A stretch of DNA of 12,882 nucleotides, taken from assembly GCF_946479415.1 (NCBI RefSeq), contig NZ_CAMLFY010000126.1, positions 1 through 12,882 of the forward strand, given 5' to 3'. This document shows positions 1-4,380 of this stretch, piece by piece (positions within the stretch are counted from its first letter, which is position 1; each line of letters begins with the position of its first letter). The notes beneath the pieces were generated by a model, which saw only the letters and a program-made list of their open reading frames with translations, did not search any database and was not told where the DNA came from. The position numbers and the translations under genes were made by a program. This DNA is from an uncultured Shinella sp. Lineage in GTDB: Bacteria > Pseudomonadota > Alphaproteobacteria > Rhizobiales > Rhizobiaceae.

Positions 1-261
1 TCTCAGGGCGTCAACAGACGATTTCATAAAAATGCAGAAAATCGACAAGCGGTTGATTTTGTTTAATTATTTTAAATTTCTCGGATTGAACTCGGCCACA
101 ACACCCCTTTCGACCGGGAAATCATCGCACGAAACGCTCATCATGTGGTGCCTACATACCGGAACGCCTCCCCTCCCCTTTGAAAACACCAAAACGACCC
201 GGTGCATAACGAGAATGTCGGGGACACCGGCAATCTTTCGCTTGACTTCACGCCAAACAGA
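1..261. other. intergenic stretch with no recognisable gene
   Basis: I see no credible coding region here. Both strands have short open frames, but they lack ribosome binding sites and recognisable protein content. Positions 50-90 are AT-rich compared with the rest of the window, which would fit the upstream region of a gene lying to the left of the window. The one GGAAC on the plus strand (near 161) has no matching -10 element at EcfG spacing. Confidence 0.5.
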
Positions 262-292
262 AAGGGCGCCAACGGATCTCCGCGGCGCCCTT
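262..292 (-). terminator. hairpin terminator downstream of the yqhA-like gene
   Basis: A 9-bp perfect stem (AAGGGCGCC at 262-270 with GGCGCCCTT at 284-292) encloses a 13-nt loop. Read on the minus strand it lies 23 nt after the stop codon of the UPF0114 gene and is followed by a short T-rich run (TTTCTGTTT). Confidence 0.6.
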
Positions 293-314
293 CCCTTTTC
301 GCTTTCGCGATGGA

Positions 315-815
315 TCAGCCCTTCAGCTTGCCCATGATCTGCTCGAGGAAACCGAGCAGCACGGCCGAGACGACGAAGGCGAGATGCATCAGCGTCAGCC
401 ACATCAGGCGGCCGTCCGTATATTGCTGCACATTGAGGAAGACCTGCAGCAGGTGGATCGACGAGATCGCGACGATGGACGAGGCAACCTTGATCTTCAG
501 GCTACCGGAATCGAGCTTGCCGAGGAAGGAGACGTCCTGTTCGGCTTCGTCAAAACGGCTGACGAAATTTTCGTAGCCGGCGATCATCACCATCAGGATG
601 AGGCTGGCGACCAGCGCGGCATCTATGAGGCCGAGCATGGCGAGGATCATCTGGGCGTCGTCATAGACGAAGACATTCTTCGCCACCTTGAGAAACTTGT
701 AGAGGAAAGACACGGCATAGACGGCGAGCGCGGCCACGAGACCGAGATAGAAGACCACGAGGATCCATCGGCTCGACAGAATGATGCGTTCGACGAAGAG
801 TTCGAGGGATTTCAT
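315..815 (-). CDS. UPF0114/YqhA family inner-membrane protein
   Basis: The 166-residue protein matches the UPF0114 (YqhA, TIGR00645) family in length and layout. It starts MKSLELFVERIILSSRW, then has hydrophobic segments at roughly residues 13-40, 55-82, 105-130 and 138-160. A polar acidic stretch (FDEAEQDVSFLGKLDSGSLKIK) lies between segments two and three. The family has no established biochemical function; it is an integral membrane protein. I chose the ATG at 815 because family members begin with this segment and a GGAG lies about 9 nt upstream; the open frame extends further upstream but without family similarity. It is single-cistron, with the DUF1328 terminator before it and its own terminator after it. 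Unlike several neighbours, it has no EcfG-type promoter that I can find. Confidence 0.85.
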   Translation of the reverse strand: MKSLELFVERIILSSRWILVVFYLGLVAALAVYAVSFLYKFLKVAKNVFVYDDAQMILAMLGLIDAALVASLILMVMIAGYENFVSRFDEAEQDVSFLGKLDSGSLKIKVASSIVAISSIHLLQVFLNVQQYTDGRLMWLTLMHLAFVVSAVLLGFLEQIMGKLKG

Positions 816-896
816 CGAGAGGGCTCCAGGGATTCGGCTATTCAAGGGTTGATTAACCAATGCCCATGTCGCCCGCAAGACCAAGCGGCGCACAGC

Positions 897-926
897 AAAA
901 GGGCGGCGTTGAAACGCCGCCCTTTT
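897..926. terminator. hairpin terminator after the DUF1328 gene
   Basis: A perfect 12-bp stem (AAAAGGGCGGCG at 897-908, CGCCGCCCTTTT at 915-926) encloses a 6-nt loop. The A/T ends of the stem make it look bidirectional. On the minus strand it lies about 20 nt past the stop codon of the DUF1328 gene. Confidence 0.75.
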
Positions 927-946
927 GTCAAAGGATGAAATCCGTC

Positions 947-1114
947 TTATCGCGCCCGACGGAACAGGCCCGCGACGAGCGACAGGACCAGAAGGGCCAG
1001 GAAGACGAAGAACAGGATCTGCGCGATACCGGCGGAGGCGCCGGCGATGCCGCCGAAGCCGAGCAGACCGGCAACGAGAGCAATGACGAGAAAGACCACA
1101 GCATAGTAGAGCAT
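947..1114 (-). CDS. DUF1328 (UPF0391) membrane microprotein, 55 aa
   Basis: This gene is small enough to be missed easily. The product starts [20 protein letters not shown] and ends [13 protein letters not shown]. It has two hydrophobic segments (about residues 4-20 and 30-51) separated by a glycine/alanine-rich turn (GGIAGASAG), and the Arg-rich end is typical of the DUF1328/UPF0391 family, which is usually 50-60 residues. The molecular function of the family is unknown; many alphaproteobacterial members belong to general-stress regulons. The ATG at 1114 has a strong AAGGAG ribosome binding site 7-8 nt upstream. A perfect EcfG promoter (GGAAC-N16-CGTT) lies 31 nt upstream of the start, and a strong terminator follows. 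It is very likely a free-standing stress-induced gene. Confidence 0.88.
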   Translation of the reverse strand: MLYYAVVFLVIALVAGLLGFGGIAGASAGIAQILFFVFLALLVLSLVAGLFRRAR

Positions 1115-1144
1115 TTTTGAACTCCTTCTTTATATCGCAGGAGA

Positions 1145-1169
1145 AACGGCCGGCTGTGAAAAAGGTTCC
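1145..1169 (-). promoter_or_regulatory. EcfG-type promoter of the DUF1328 gene
   Basis: On the minus strand this reads GGAAC, 16 nt, CGTT: an exact match to the consensus described for alphaproteobacterial EcfG/RpoE2 sigma factors. The -10 element ends 30 nt before the ATG at 1114, leaving room for a short leader containing the AAGGAG site. Confidence 0.8.
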
Positions 1170-1228
1170 GGTGCGCTTACAGTAAAGAAAGACATCGACA
1201 CCGCTTTTTTCTTCTTCATAAAACGATA

Positions 1229-1254
1229 CCGCCGCAGCCTTTCGGCTGCGGCGG
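1229..1254 (-). terminator. hairpin terminator after the csbD-like gene
   Basis: A perfect 11-bp GC-rich stem (CCGCCGCAGCC at 1229-1239, GGCTGCGGCGG at 1244-1254) closes on a 4-nt loop. On the minus strand it sits 33 nt past the csbD-like stop codon and is followed by TATCGTTTTATG, a moderate T tract. Confidence 0.75.
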
Positions 1255-1287
1255 CATGAACGAAGACCGACGCGGTCAGCAGCCTGC

Positions 1288-1485
1288 CTAGTGGCGGCGC
1301 TCCCAATCGTCGATCTGCCGCTCGGCCTCCTCCTTGGCGAGGCCATAACGCTGCTGGATCTTGCCCGAGAGCTCGACCCGACGACCGTTGATTACGTCGA
1401 GATCGTCATCGGTGAGCTTGCCCCATTGGGCCTGGGCCTTGCCCTTGTATTCGTTCCACTTGCCTTCGATGATGTCCCAATTCAT
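1288..1485 (-). CDS. CsbD-like stress protein, 65 aa
   Basis: The product begins [20 protein letters not shown] and ends with [15 protein letters not shown]. That is the CsbD family pattern: an N-terminal Trp-rich 'W..I.GKW....GK....WGKLTDDD' segment followed by charged helices, about 60-70 residues, soluble and highly hydrophilic. The family takes its name from a Bacillus sigma-B-controlled stress gene; its biochemical role is unknown. The ATG at 1485 is preceded by AAAGGA. A candidate EcfG promoter (GGAAC-N18-TT) starts 73 nt upstream, and a clear terminator follows, so it can be transcribed alone. Its upstream neighbour on the same strand stops only 8 nt before the -35 element without a visible terminator, so read-through from that gene is also possible. 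Confidence 0.9.
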   Translation of the reverse strand: MNWDIIEGKWNEYKGKAQAQWGKLTDDDLDVINGRRVELSGKIQQRYGLAKEEAERQIDDWERRH

Positions 1486-1533
1486 GTCGCTGTCCTTTCT
1501 GTTCGTTGAACGCGTGGCGTTGACGGTAAGAGA

Positions 1534-1558
1534 AATCCGAGATGTGCCGAAAGGTTCC
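1534..1558 (-). promoter_or_regulatory. EcfG-type promoter of the csbD-like gene
   Basis: On the minus strand GGAAC is followed, after 18 nt, by TT, matching the form reported for Sinorhizobium RpoE2. The -10 tetramer reads GATT rather than the ideal CGTT, so this is a weaker match than the one at 1145-1169. It lies 48 nt upstream of the csbD-like ATG. Confidence 0.6.
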
Positions 1559-1565
1559 CGGATTT

Positions 1566-1904
1566 TCAGTGCAGGCGCGCGGCAACCTCTGCCGGATGCG
1601 CGTTTTCGGCGACGAGCATGCCGTCTGCCGGAGGTGCAGCCTCGCGGATATCGATTTCGAGGCCCTTTTCGCGGCTCATGCGCCAGCTGATCTCGACATC
1701 CTCTTCAATCCAGGCGGGGTCGATGGCGGCGCAACGGGCATGCACGATGCGTCCCTTGGCACCGGCCCCACCGAGTGCGACCGGCAAGGCGCCGACGCAC
1801 TCTTCCATGGATTCGAACGCGACCTGCGGTGCGGGAAGCTCTTCGCAGGAAAGGCTGCCGGCGTTGCAGCCGATGAGAAGCATGAATGCGGCGATGTGTT
1901 CCAT
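1566..1904 (-). CDS. small exported cysteine-containing protein of unknown function
   Basis: The 112-residue product starts [13 protein letters not shown], a short hydrophobic stretch, and has cysteines at about residues 13, 20, 36 and 58. The spacing (C..ELPAP......EC, later a Cys near RIVHARC) recalls small rhizobial hypothetical proteins that I believe form a conserved family, but I cannot name a function. Export or lipidation is uncertain: the N-terminus lacks the usual basic residues, and the sequence before Cys13 (LLIGC) is only lipobox-like. Two disulfides are possible if it is periplasmic. The ATG at 1904 has a good GGGAGAG site. An EcfG-type promoter lies 60-86 nt upstream, divergent from that of the DUF3309 gene, so stress induction is likely. 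Confidence 0.7.
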   Translation of the reverse strand: MEHIAAFMLLIGCNAGSLSCEELPAPQVAFESMEECVGALPVALGGAGAKGRIVHARCAAIDPAWIEEDVEISWRMSREKGLEIDIREAAPPADGMLVAENAHPAEVAARLH

Positions 1905-1964
1905 TTCACTCTCCCTAGTTCGGGGCCCTGGCCACAGGTTTGCGCATGCATCTGATGGCCCGGA

Positions 1965-1990
1965 AATGGAGCGGGGCGCGAAAAAGTTCC
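1965..1990 (-). promoter_or_regulatory. EcfG-type promoter of the small exported protein gene
   Basis: The minus strand reads GGAAC, 17 nt, CATT: one mismatch to GGAAC-N16/17-CGTT. It lies 60 nt upstream of the ATG at 1904 and back to back with the promoter at 2025-2049. Confidence 0.55.
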
Positions 1991-2024
1991 GCCGGTGGCG
2001 AATGACGCGCCTGTCACATTTTCG

Positions 2025-2049
2025 GGAACAAATCGCGTGCCGGACCGTT
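2025..2049 (+). promoter_or_regulatory. EcfG-type promoter of the DUF3309 gene
   Basis: The plus strand reads GGAAC, 16 nt, CGTT: an exact match to the EcfG consensus. The -10 element ends 46 nt before the ATG at 2096. Confidence 0.8.
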
Positions 2050-2095
2050 TTCGGGCCATCGCTCGATTGCGAAGCGGACGTGAAAGGAAGCGCAG

Positions 2096-2251
2096 ATGCT
2101 CGGCACCATTCTTCTCATCATTCTCATTCTCCTCCTTGTCGGCGCACTGCCGAACTGGGGATACAGCCGCGGCTGGGGTTATGGCCCGTCGGGCGGGCTG
2201 GGCCTGATCGTCGTCATCCTTCTCATCCTCGTCCTCATGGGACGTATCTGA
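2096..2251 (+). CDS. DUF3309 membrane microprotein, 51 aa
   Basis: The product begins MLGTILLIILILLLVGALPN, continues with WGYSRGWGYGPSGGLG and ends in a second hydrophobic segment, VILLILVLMGRI. This is the DUF3309 family: two transmembrane helices (about residues 3-18 and 34-50) joined by an aromatic/glycine loop, nearly always about 50 residues. No molecular function is established. The ATG at 2096 has AAAGGAAG about 7 nt upstream, and the EcfG promoter at 2025-2049 gives a leader of roughly 40 nt. A 20-bp perfect hairpin follows the stop codon after 3 nt. It is therefore a very short single-gene stress transcript. Confidence 0.88.
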   Translation: MLGTILLIILILLLVGALPNWGYSRGWGYGPSGGLGLIVVILLILVLMGRI

Positions 2252-2254
2252 TCG

Positions 2255-2298
2255 CTGGAGCATGTTCGGTGAACGCCGGTTCACCGAACATGCTCCAG
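2255..2298 (+). terminator. long perfect hairpin after the DUF3309 gene
   Basis: Twenty-base arms (2255-2274 and 2279-2298, starting CTGGAGCATGTT) are perfectly complementary around a 4-nt GCCG loop and are followed by GTTTTGCTTT. It starts 3 nt after the DUF3309 stop codon and can act as its terminator. It also forms the left half of the repeat element described at 2255-2360. Confidence 0.6.
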
Positions 2299-2360
2299 GT
2301 TTTGCTTTAACCGCATTATCCAACGCCGAAGCGAAATCGCTTCAGCTGGAAATGCTCCAG
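2255..2360. repeat. RIME-like intergenic palindromic repeat
   Basis: The 106-base unit is bounded by CTGGAGCAT (2255-2263) and its inverse ATGCTCCAG (2352-2360), with another ATGCTCCAG at 2290-2298. It contains two palindromes: the 20-bp hairpin at 2255-2298 and a smaller one, GAAGCGA-AA-TCGCTTC, at 2328-2343. Size, the two-palindrome layout and the 'gcatt.tcc.acgccgaagcga' interior resemble the Rhizobium-specific intergenic mosaic elements (RIME) from memory; membership in that family is an inference that needs a genome search. Confidence 0.55.
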
Positions 2361-2381
2361 AACCATGCAGGAGCCGGAACC

Positions 2382-2642
2382 ATGAAAAACACCATCATCG
2401 CGCTAGCCCTCGTCGCGTCCACCGTGACGCTCACCGCATGCAGCCAGACCGAACGCGGCACCGCGATCGGCGCGGCCTCGGGCGCCATCATCGGCGGCGC
2501 CGTAACCGGGCGGGCCGGCGGCGCGCTGGTGGGTGCTGCCGTCGGCGGCGCTGCGGGTTATCTCATTGCCCGTTCGGACCGGGACGGCTACTGCGTCTAC
2601 CGTGACCGCCGTGGCCACCGCTACGAAGCCCGTTGCCGCTAA
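2382..2642 (+). CDS. glycine-zipper outer-membrane-type lipoprotein, 86 aa
   Basis: The signal peptide MKNTIIALALVASTVTLTAC ends in a lipobox (L-T-A-C, Cys20), so the mature protein is predicted to be lipidated. Residues 26-62 are a glycine-zipper segment with repeated GxxxG/A spacing (GTAIGAASGAIIGGAVTG, then GGALVGAAVGGAAGY), as in the 2TM glycine-zipper (YMGG-like, SlyB-related) lipoproteins. The tail is basic and contains two cysteines (Cys71 and Cys85) that could form a disulfide. These proteins sit in the cell envelope, often outer membrane; the precise role is unknown. The ATG at 2382 follows CAGGAG about 8 nt upstream; the upstream open frame runs through the repeat element and is not coding. 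No EcfG promoter is visible, and the repeat at 2255-2360 occupies nearly all of its leader. Confidence 0.85.
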   Translation: MKNTIIALALVASTVTLTACSQTERGTAIGAASGAIIGGAVTGRAGGALVGAAVGGAAGYLIARSDRDGYCVYRDRRGHRYEARCR

Positions 2643-2660
2643 CCGGCATCGCGCGGAAAT

Positions 2661-2688
2661 ACGAAACGGGCCTCGCGGCCCGTTTCGT
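2661..2688. terminator. bidirectional terminator between the lipoprotein gene and nepR
   Basis: A perfect 12-bp stem (ACGAAACGGGCC at 2661-2672, GGCCCGTTTCGT at 2677-2688) closes on TCGC. It stands between two convergent genes, 18 nt after the lipoprotein stop and 30 nt after the nepR stop. T tracts are poor on both sides, so efficiency is uncertain. Confidence 0.6.
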
Positions 2689-2718
2689 CGTGTCTTGAAC
2701 AGGGAAAGAGAAATGCTT

Positions 2719-2916
2719 TCAGGAACCGCCGCTGGCTTTCCGTTCGGCCTCGTCGAGCTTTTCCAGGAGATCGAGCAATCGATTGGGAACAGGCTCGGTC
2801 TCGATGACGTCGTAAAAGGATTTCAGCTTGCGGCCGACCGGTCCGTTCGGGTCGAAGGCAGCCTTGGCGGGGGCGTTGCCGCTGCCACGTCTCTTGTCTT
2901 TACTGGGCTCGATCAT
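2719..2916 (-). CDS. nepR: NepR-family anti-sigma factor
   Basis: The 65-residue product contains the NepR core: a disordered N-terminus, helix 1 with GPVGRKLKSFYDVIE (about residues 25-39) and helix 2 with EPVPNRLLDLLEKLDEAE (about 41-58). NepR proteins bind and inactivate the extracytoplasmic-function sigma factor EcfG; phosphorylated PhyR then binds NepR through its sigma-like domain and frees the sigma factor. The length and the 'P.P.R.LDLL..LD' motif fit the family. The gene is divergent from phyR, the usual arrangement, and has its own EcfG-type promoter at 3013-3037, which gives the expected negative feedback. The ribosome binding site is weak (GGAAAC). In many genomes ecfG follows nepR directly; here the next gene is a convergent lipoprotein gene, so the sigma gene must lie elsewhere. 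This may be a second (RsiA2-like) copy. Confidence 0.85.
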   Translation of the reverse strand: MIEPSKDKRRGSGNAPAKAAFDPNGPVGRKLKSFYDVIETEPVPNRLLDLLEKLDEAERKASGGS

Positions 2917-3012
2917 GGTCTTGTTTCCATTGCCTGCCGCCCGCTATCTTCCTTTTGCCCAAGATTCCCAATAGCAAGTCAGACTTAGCATGCTACCAAT
3001 AGGTTTCCGCAC

Positions 3013-3037
3013 AATGAACTCTAGCGGAAACGGTTCC
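3013..3037 (-). promoter_or_regulatory. EcfG-type promoter of nepR
   Basis: The minus strand reads GGAAC, 18 nt, TT (equally GGAAC-N16-CATT), the RpoE2/EcfG form. It lies 96 nt upstream of the nepR ATG. The -35 element is part of a dyad CGGAA-ACGG-TTCCG (3025-3038) only about 30 nt upstream of the phyR start. Confidence 0.65.
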
Positions 3038-3065
3038 GATGCGGAACATATTCAGGGAGAACTTC

Positions 3066-3866
3066 ATGTCACTTTCCACCCGTATCGCACCGCATCTCGC
3101 CTATCTCAGGCGTTTTTCCCGTGCCGTCACGGGATCCCAGACGTCCGGTGACGCCTATGTGGCCGCCATGCTGGAAGCGCTCGTCGCCGATATTTCGATT
3201 TATCCTCAGGATCGCAGCGACCGGATCGCGCTTTACCGGCTCTATTGCACGCTCTTCGAGAACCTCGACGTGACGCTGCCGGAAAACACCTCGCCGTTCG
3301 GCTGGGAACGCCAGGCCGCCGCAAACCTCGCCAACCTGCCGCCGGCCGAGCGCAAGGCCTTCCTTCTGATCGCCGTCGAAGGTTTCGACATGGCGGAGGC
3401 TGCCGACATTCTCGACGTTTCGGAAGAGCGTTTCGCCGAGCTGCTGGATGAAGCCTCGCGCGACATTTCCAGCCAGGTCGCGACCGATATCATGATCATC
3501 GAGGACGAGCCGCTGATCGCCATGGACATCGAGGACATGGTGAAGGGGCTCGGCCACAATGTGACGGGCATCGCGCGCACGCATTCGGAAGCGGTCGAGC
3601 TTTATCACCGCACCGCGCCGCGCATGGTGCTTGCCGATATCCAGCTTGCCGACGGCTCCTCGGGCATCGATGCGGTCAACGACATCCTGAAGAACAGCAC
3701 GATCCCTGTCATCTTCATCACCGCTTTCCCGGAGCGGCTGCTGACCGGCGAGAAGCCGGAACCGGCCTTCCTCGTTACCAAGCCGTTCAACCCCGACATG
3801 GTGAAGGCGCTGATCAGCCAGGCGCTGTTCTTCGACGAACAGGCGCGGCTCGCAAAATCCGCATAA
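3066..3866 (+). CDS. phyR: PhyR general stress response regulator (anti-anti-sigma factor)
   Basis: The 266-residue product has the PhyR layout. An N-terminal sigma-like domain (about 1-130) includes a sigma4-like part, LPPAERKAFLLIAVEGFDMA followed by EAADILDVSEE (about 91-121). A C-terminal receiver domain (about 141-258) follows. Receiver residues are intact: acidic pair Glu146/Asp147 (IIEDEP), phosphoacceptor Asp191 (LADIQL), Thr219 (FITAF) and Lys239 (TKPF). On phosphorylation the sigma-like domain sequesters NepR and releases EcfG. I start at ATG 3066 because AGGGAG lies 6 nt upstream and family members begin near here; an ATG at 3039 is in frame but has no such site. It is divergent from nepR and ends in a strong terminator. 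No EcfG promoter faces this gene, and its own promoter is not obvious. No sensor kinase is present in the window. Confidence 0.93.
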   Translation: MSLSTRIAPHLAYLRRFSRAVTGSQTSGDAYVAAMLEALVADISIYPQDRSDRIALYRLYCTLFENLDVTLPENTSPFGWERQAAANLANLPPAERKAFLLIAVEGFDMAEAADILDVSEERFAELLDEASRDISSQVATDIMIIEDEPLIAMDIEDMVKGLGHNVTGIARTHSEAVELYHRTAPRMVLADIQLADGSSGIDAVNDILKNSTIPVIFITAFPERLLTGEKPEPAFLVTKPFNPDMVKALISQALFFDEQARLAKSA

Positions 3867-3868
3867 CA

Positions 3869-3894
3869 AAAAGGCCCGCGCAAGCGGGCCTTTT
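3869..3894. terminator. bidirectional terminator between phyR and the ridA-like gene
   Basis: A perfect 11-bp stem (AAAAGGCCCGC at 3869-3879, GCGGGCCTTTT at 3884-3894) closes on GCAA. It begins 3 nt after the phyR stop and lies 22 nt past the stop of the convergent ridA-like gene. T runs occur in both directions. Confidence 0.85.
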
Positions 3895-3916
3895 CATTCG
3901 TGCGTTGGGTCGCGGC

Positions 3917-4261
3917 TCAGAGCGCGGCGACGACGATGACTTCAACGAGGTAATCCGGCGTCGCGAGCTTGGATTCACCGGTGGCGCGGGCGGGCGTGTG
4001 GCCCTGCGGCACCCAGGCGTCCCAGACGGCGTTCATCTTCGGGAAATCCACCATGTCGGCAAGCCAGATCTGGGTGGAAAGGATGCGGGTCTTGTCCGTG
4101 CCGGCCAGCGCCAGCAGGCGGTCGACTTCGGCCAGTGCCTGCTTGGTCTGCTCGGTGACGTCGGAGCCGGCCTGACCGACCTGACCGGCCAGATATACGG
4201 TGCCATTGTGCACGACGGCGCCGCTCATGCGGGGGCCGGTTTCAAAGCGCTTGATGTCCAT
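3917..4261 (-). CDS. RidA/YjgF/UK114-family protein, likely enamine/imine deaminase
   Basis: The 114-residue protein has the RidA fold pattern: an N-terminal 'MSGAVVHNGTVYLAGQVG' strand-turn, the central 'TEQTKQALAEVDRLLALAG' helix and the C-terminal 'PARATGESKLATPDYLVEVIVVAAL'. Arg92 in 'TPAR' corresponds to the Arg that binds the substrate carboxylate in canonical RidA, and Glu107 to the acidic residue near the C-terminus. Family members hydrolyse reactive enamine/imine intermediates such as 2-aminoacrylate and form trimers in the cytosol. The short N-terminus and divergent ends suggest an Rid subgroup rather than archetypal RidA, so I give no symbol. The ATG at 4261 has AGGAACG upstream. 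It lies 119 nt downstream of dhaKL on the same strand and may be co-transcribed unless the weak hairpin at 4298-4317 stops transcription. Confidence 0.88.
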   Translation of the reverse strand: MDIKRFETGPRMSGAVVHNGTVYLAGQVGQAGSDVTEQTKQALAEVDRLLALAGTDKTRILSTQIWLADMVDFPKMNAVWDAWVPQGHTPARATGESKLATPDYLVEVIVVAAL

Positions 4262-4297
4262 GTGTCGTTCCTGTCAGGTCAAAAATCTCTCGGGAAA

Positions 4298-4317
4298 CCT
4301 GCGGGAAAAGCCGCAGG
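4298..4317 (-). terminator. weak hairpin between dhaKL and the ridA-like gene
   Basis: A 7-bp stem (CCTGCGG at 4298-4304, CCGCAGG at 4311-4317) with a 6-nt loop is followed on the minus strand by TTTCCC and, later, a short T run. It lies 64 nt past the dhaKL stop. It may be a weak terminator or may be chance. Confidence 0.35.
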
Positions 4318-4380
4318 CCCGTCGTCTATAGGGGGCGGAGCGACGGGACGCCAGTGGCGACGCACGGATTCTGCCGCGAT

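Noticed and set aside
315..1346. 343-codon minus-strand frame spanning the yqhA-like and DUF1328 genes
   Set aside because: Only its last 166 codons (from 815) look like protein. The upstream part crosses the DUF1328 gene in another frame and a strong terminator.
3039..3065. ATG at 3039 as the phyR start
   Set aside because: It has no ribosome binding site and would overlap the nepR promoter region; ATG 3066 has AGGGAG 6 nt upstream.
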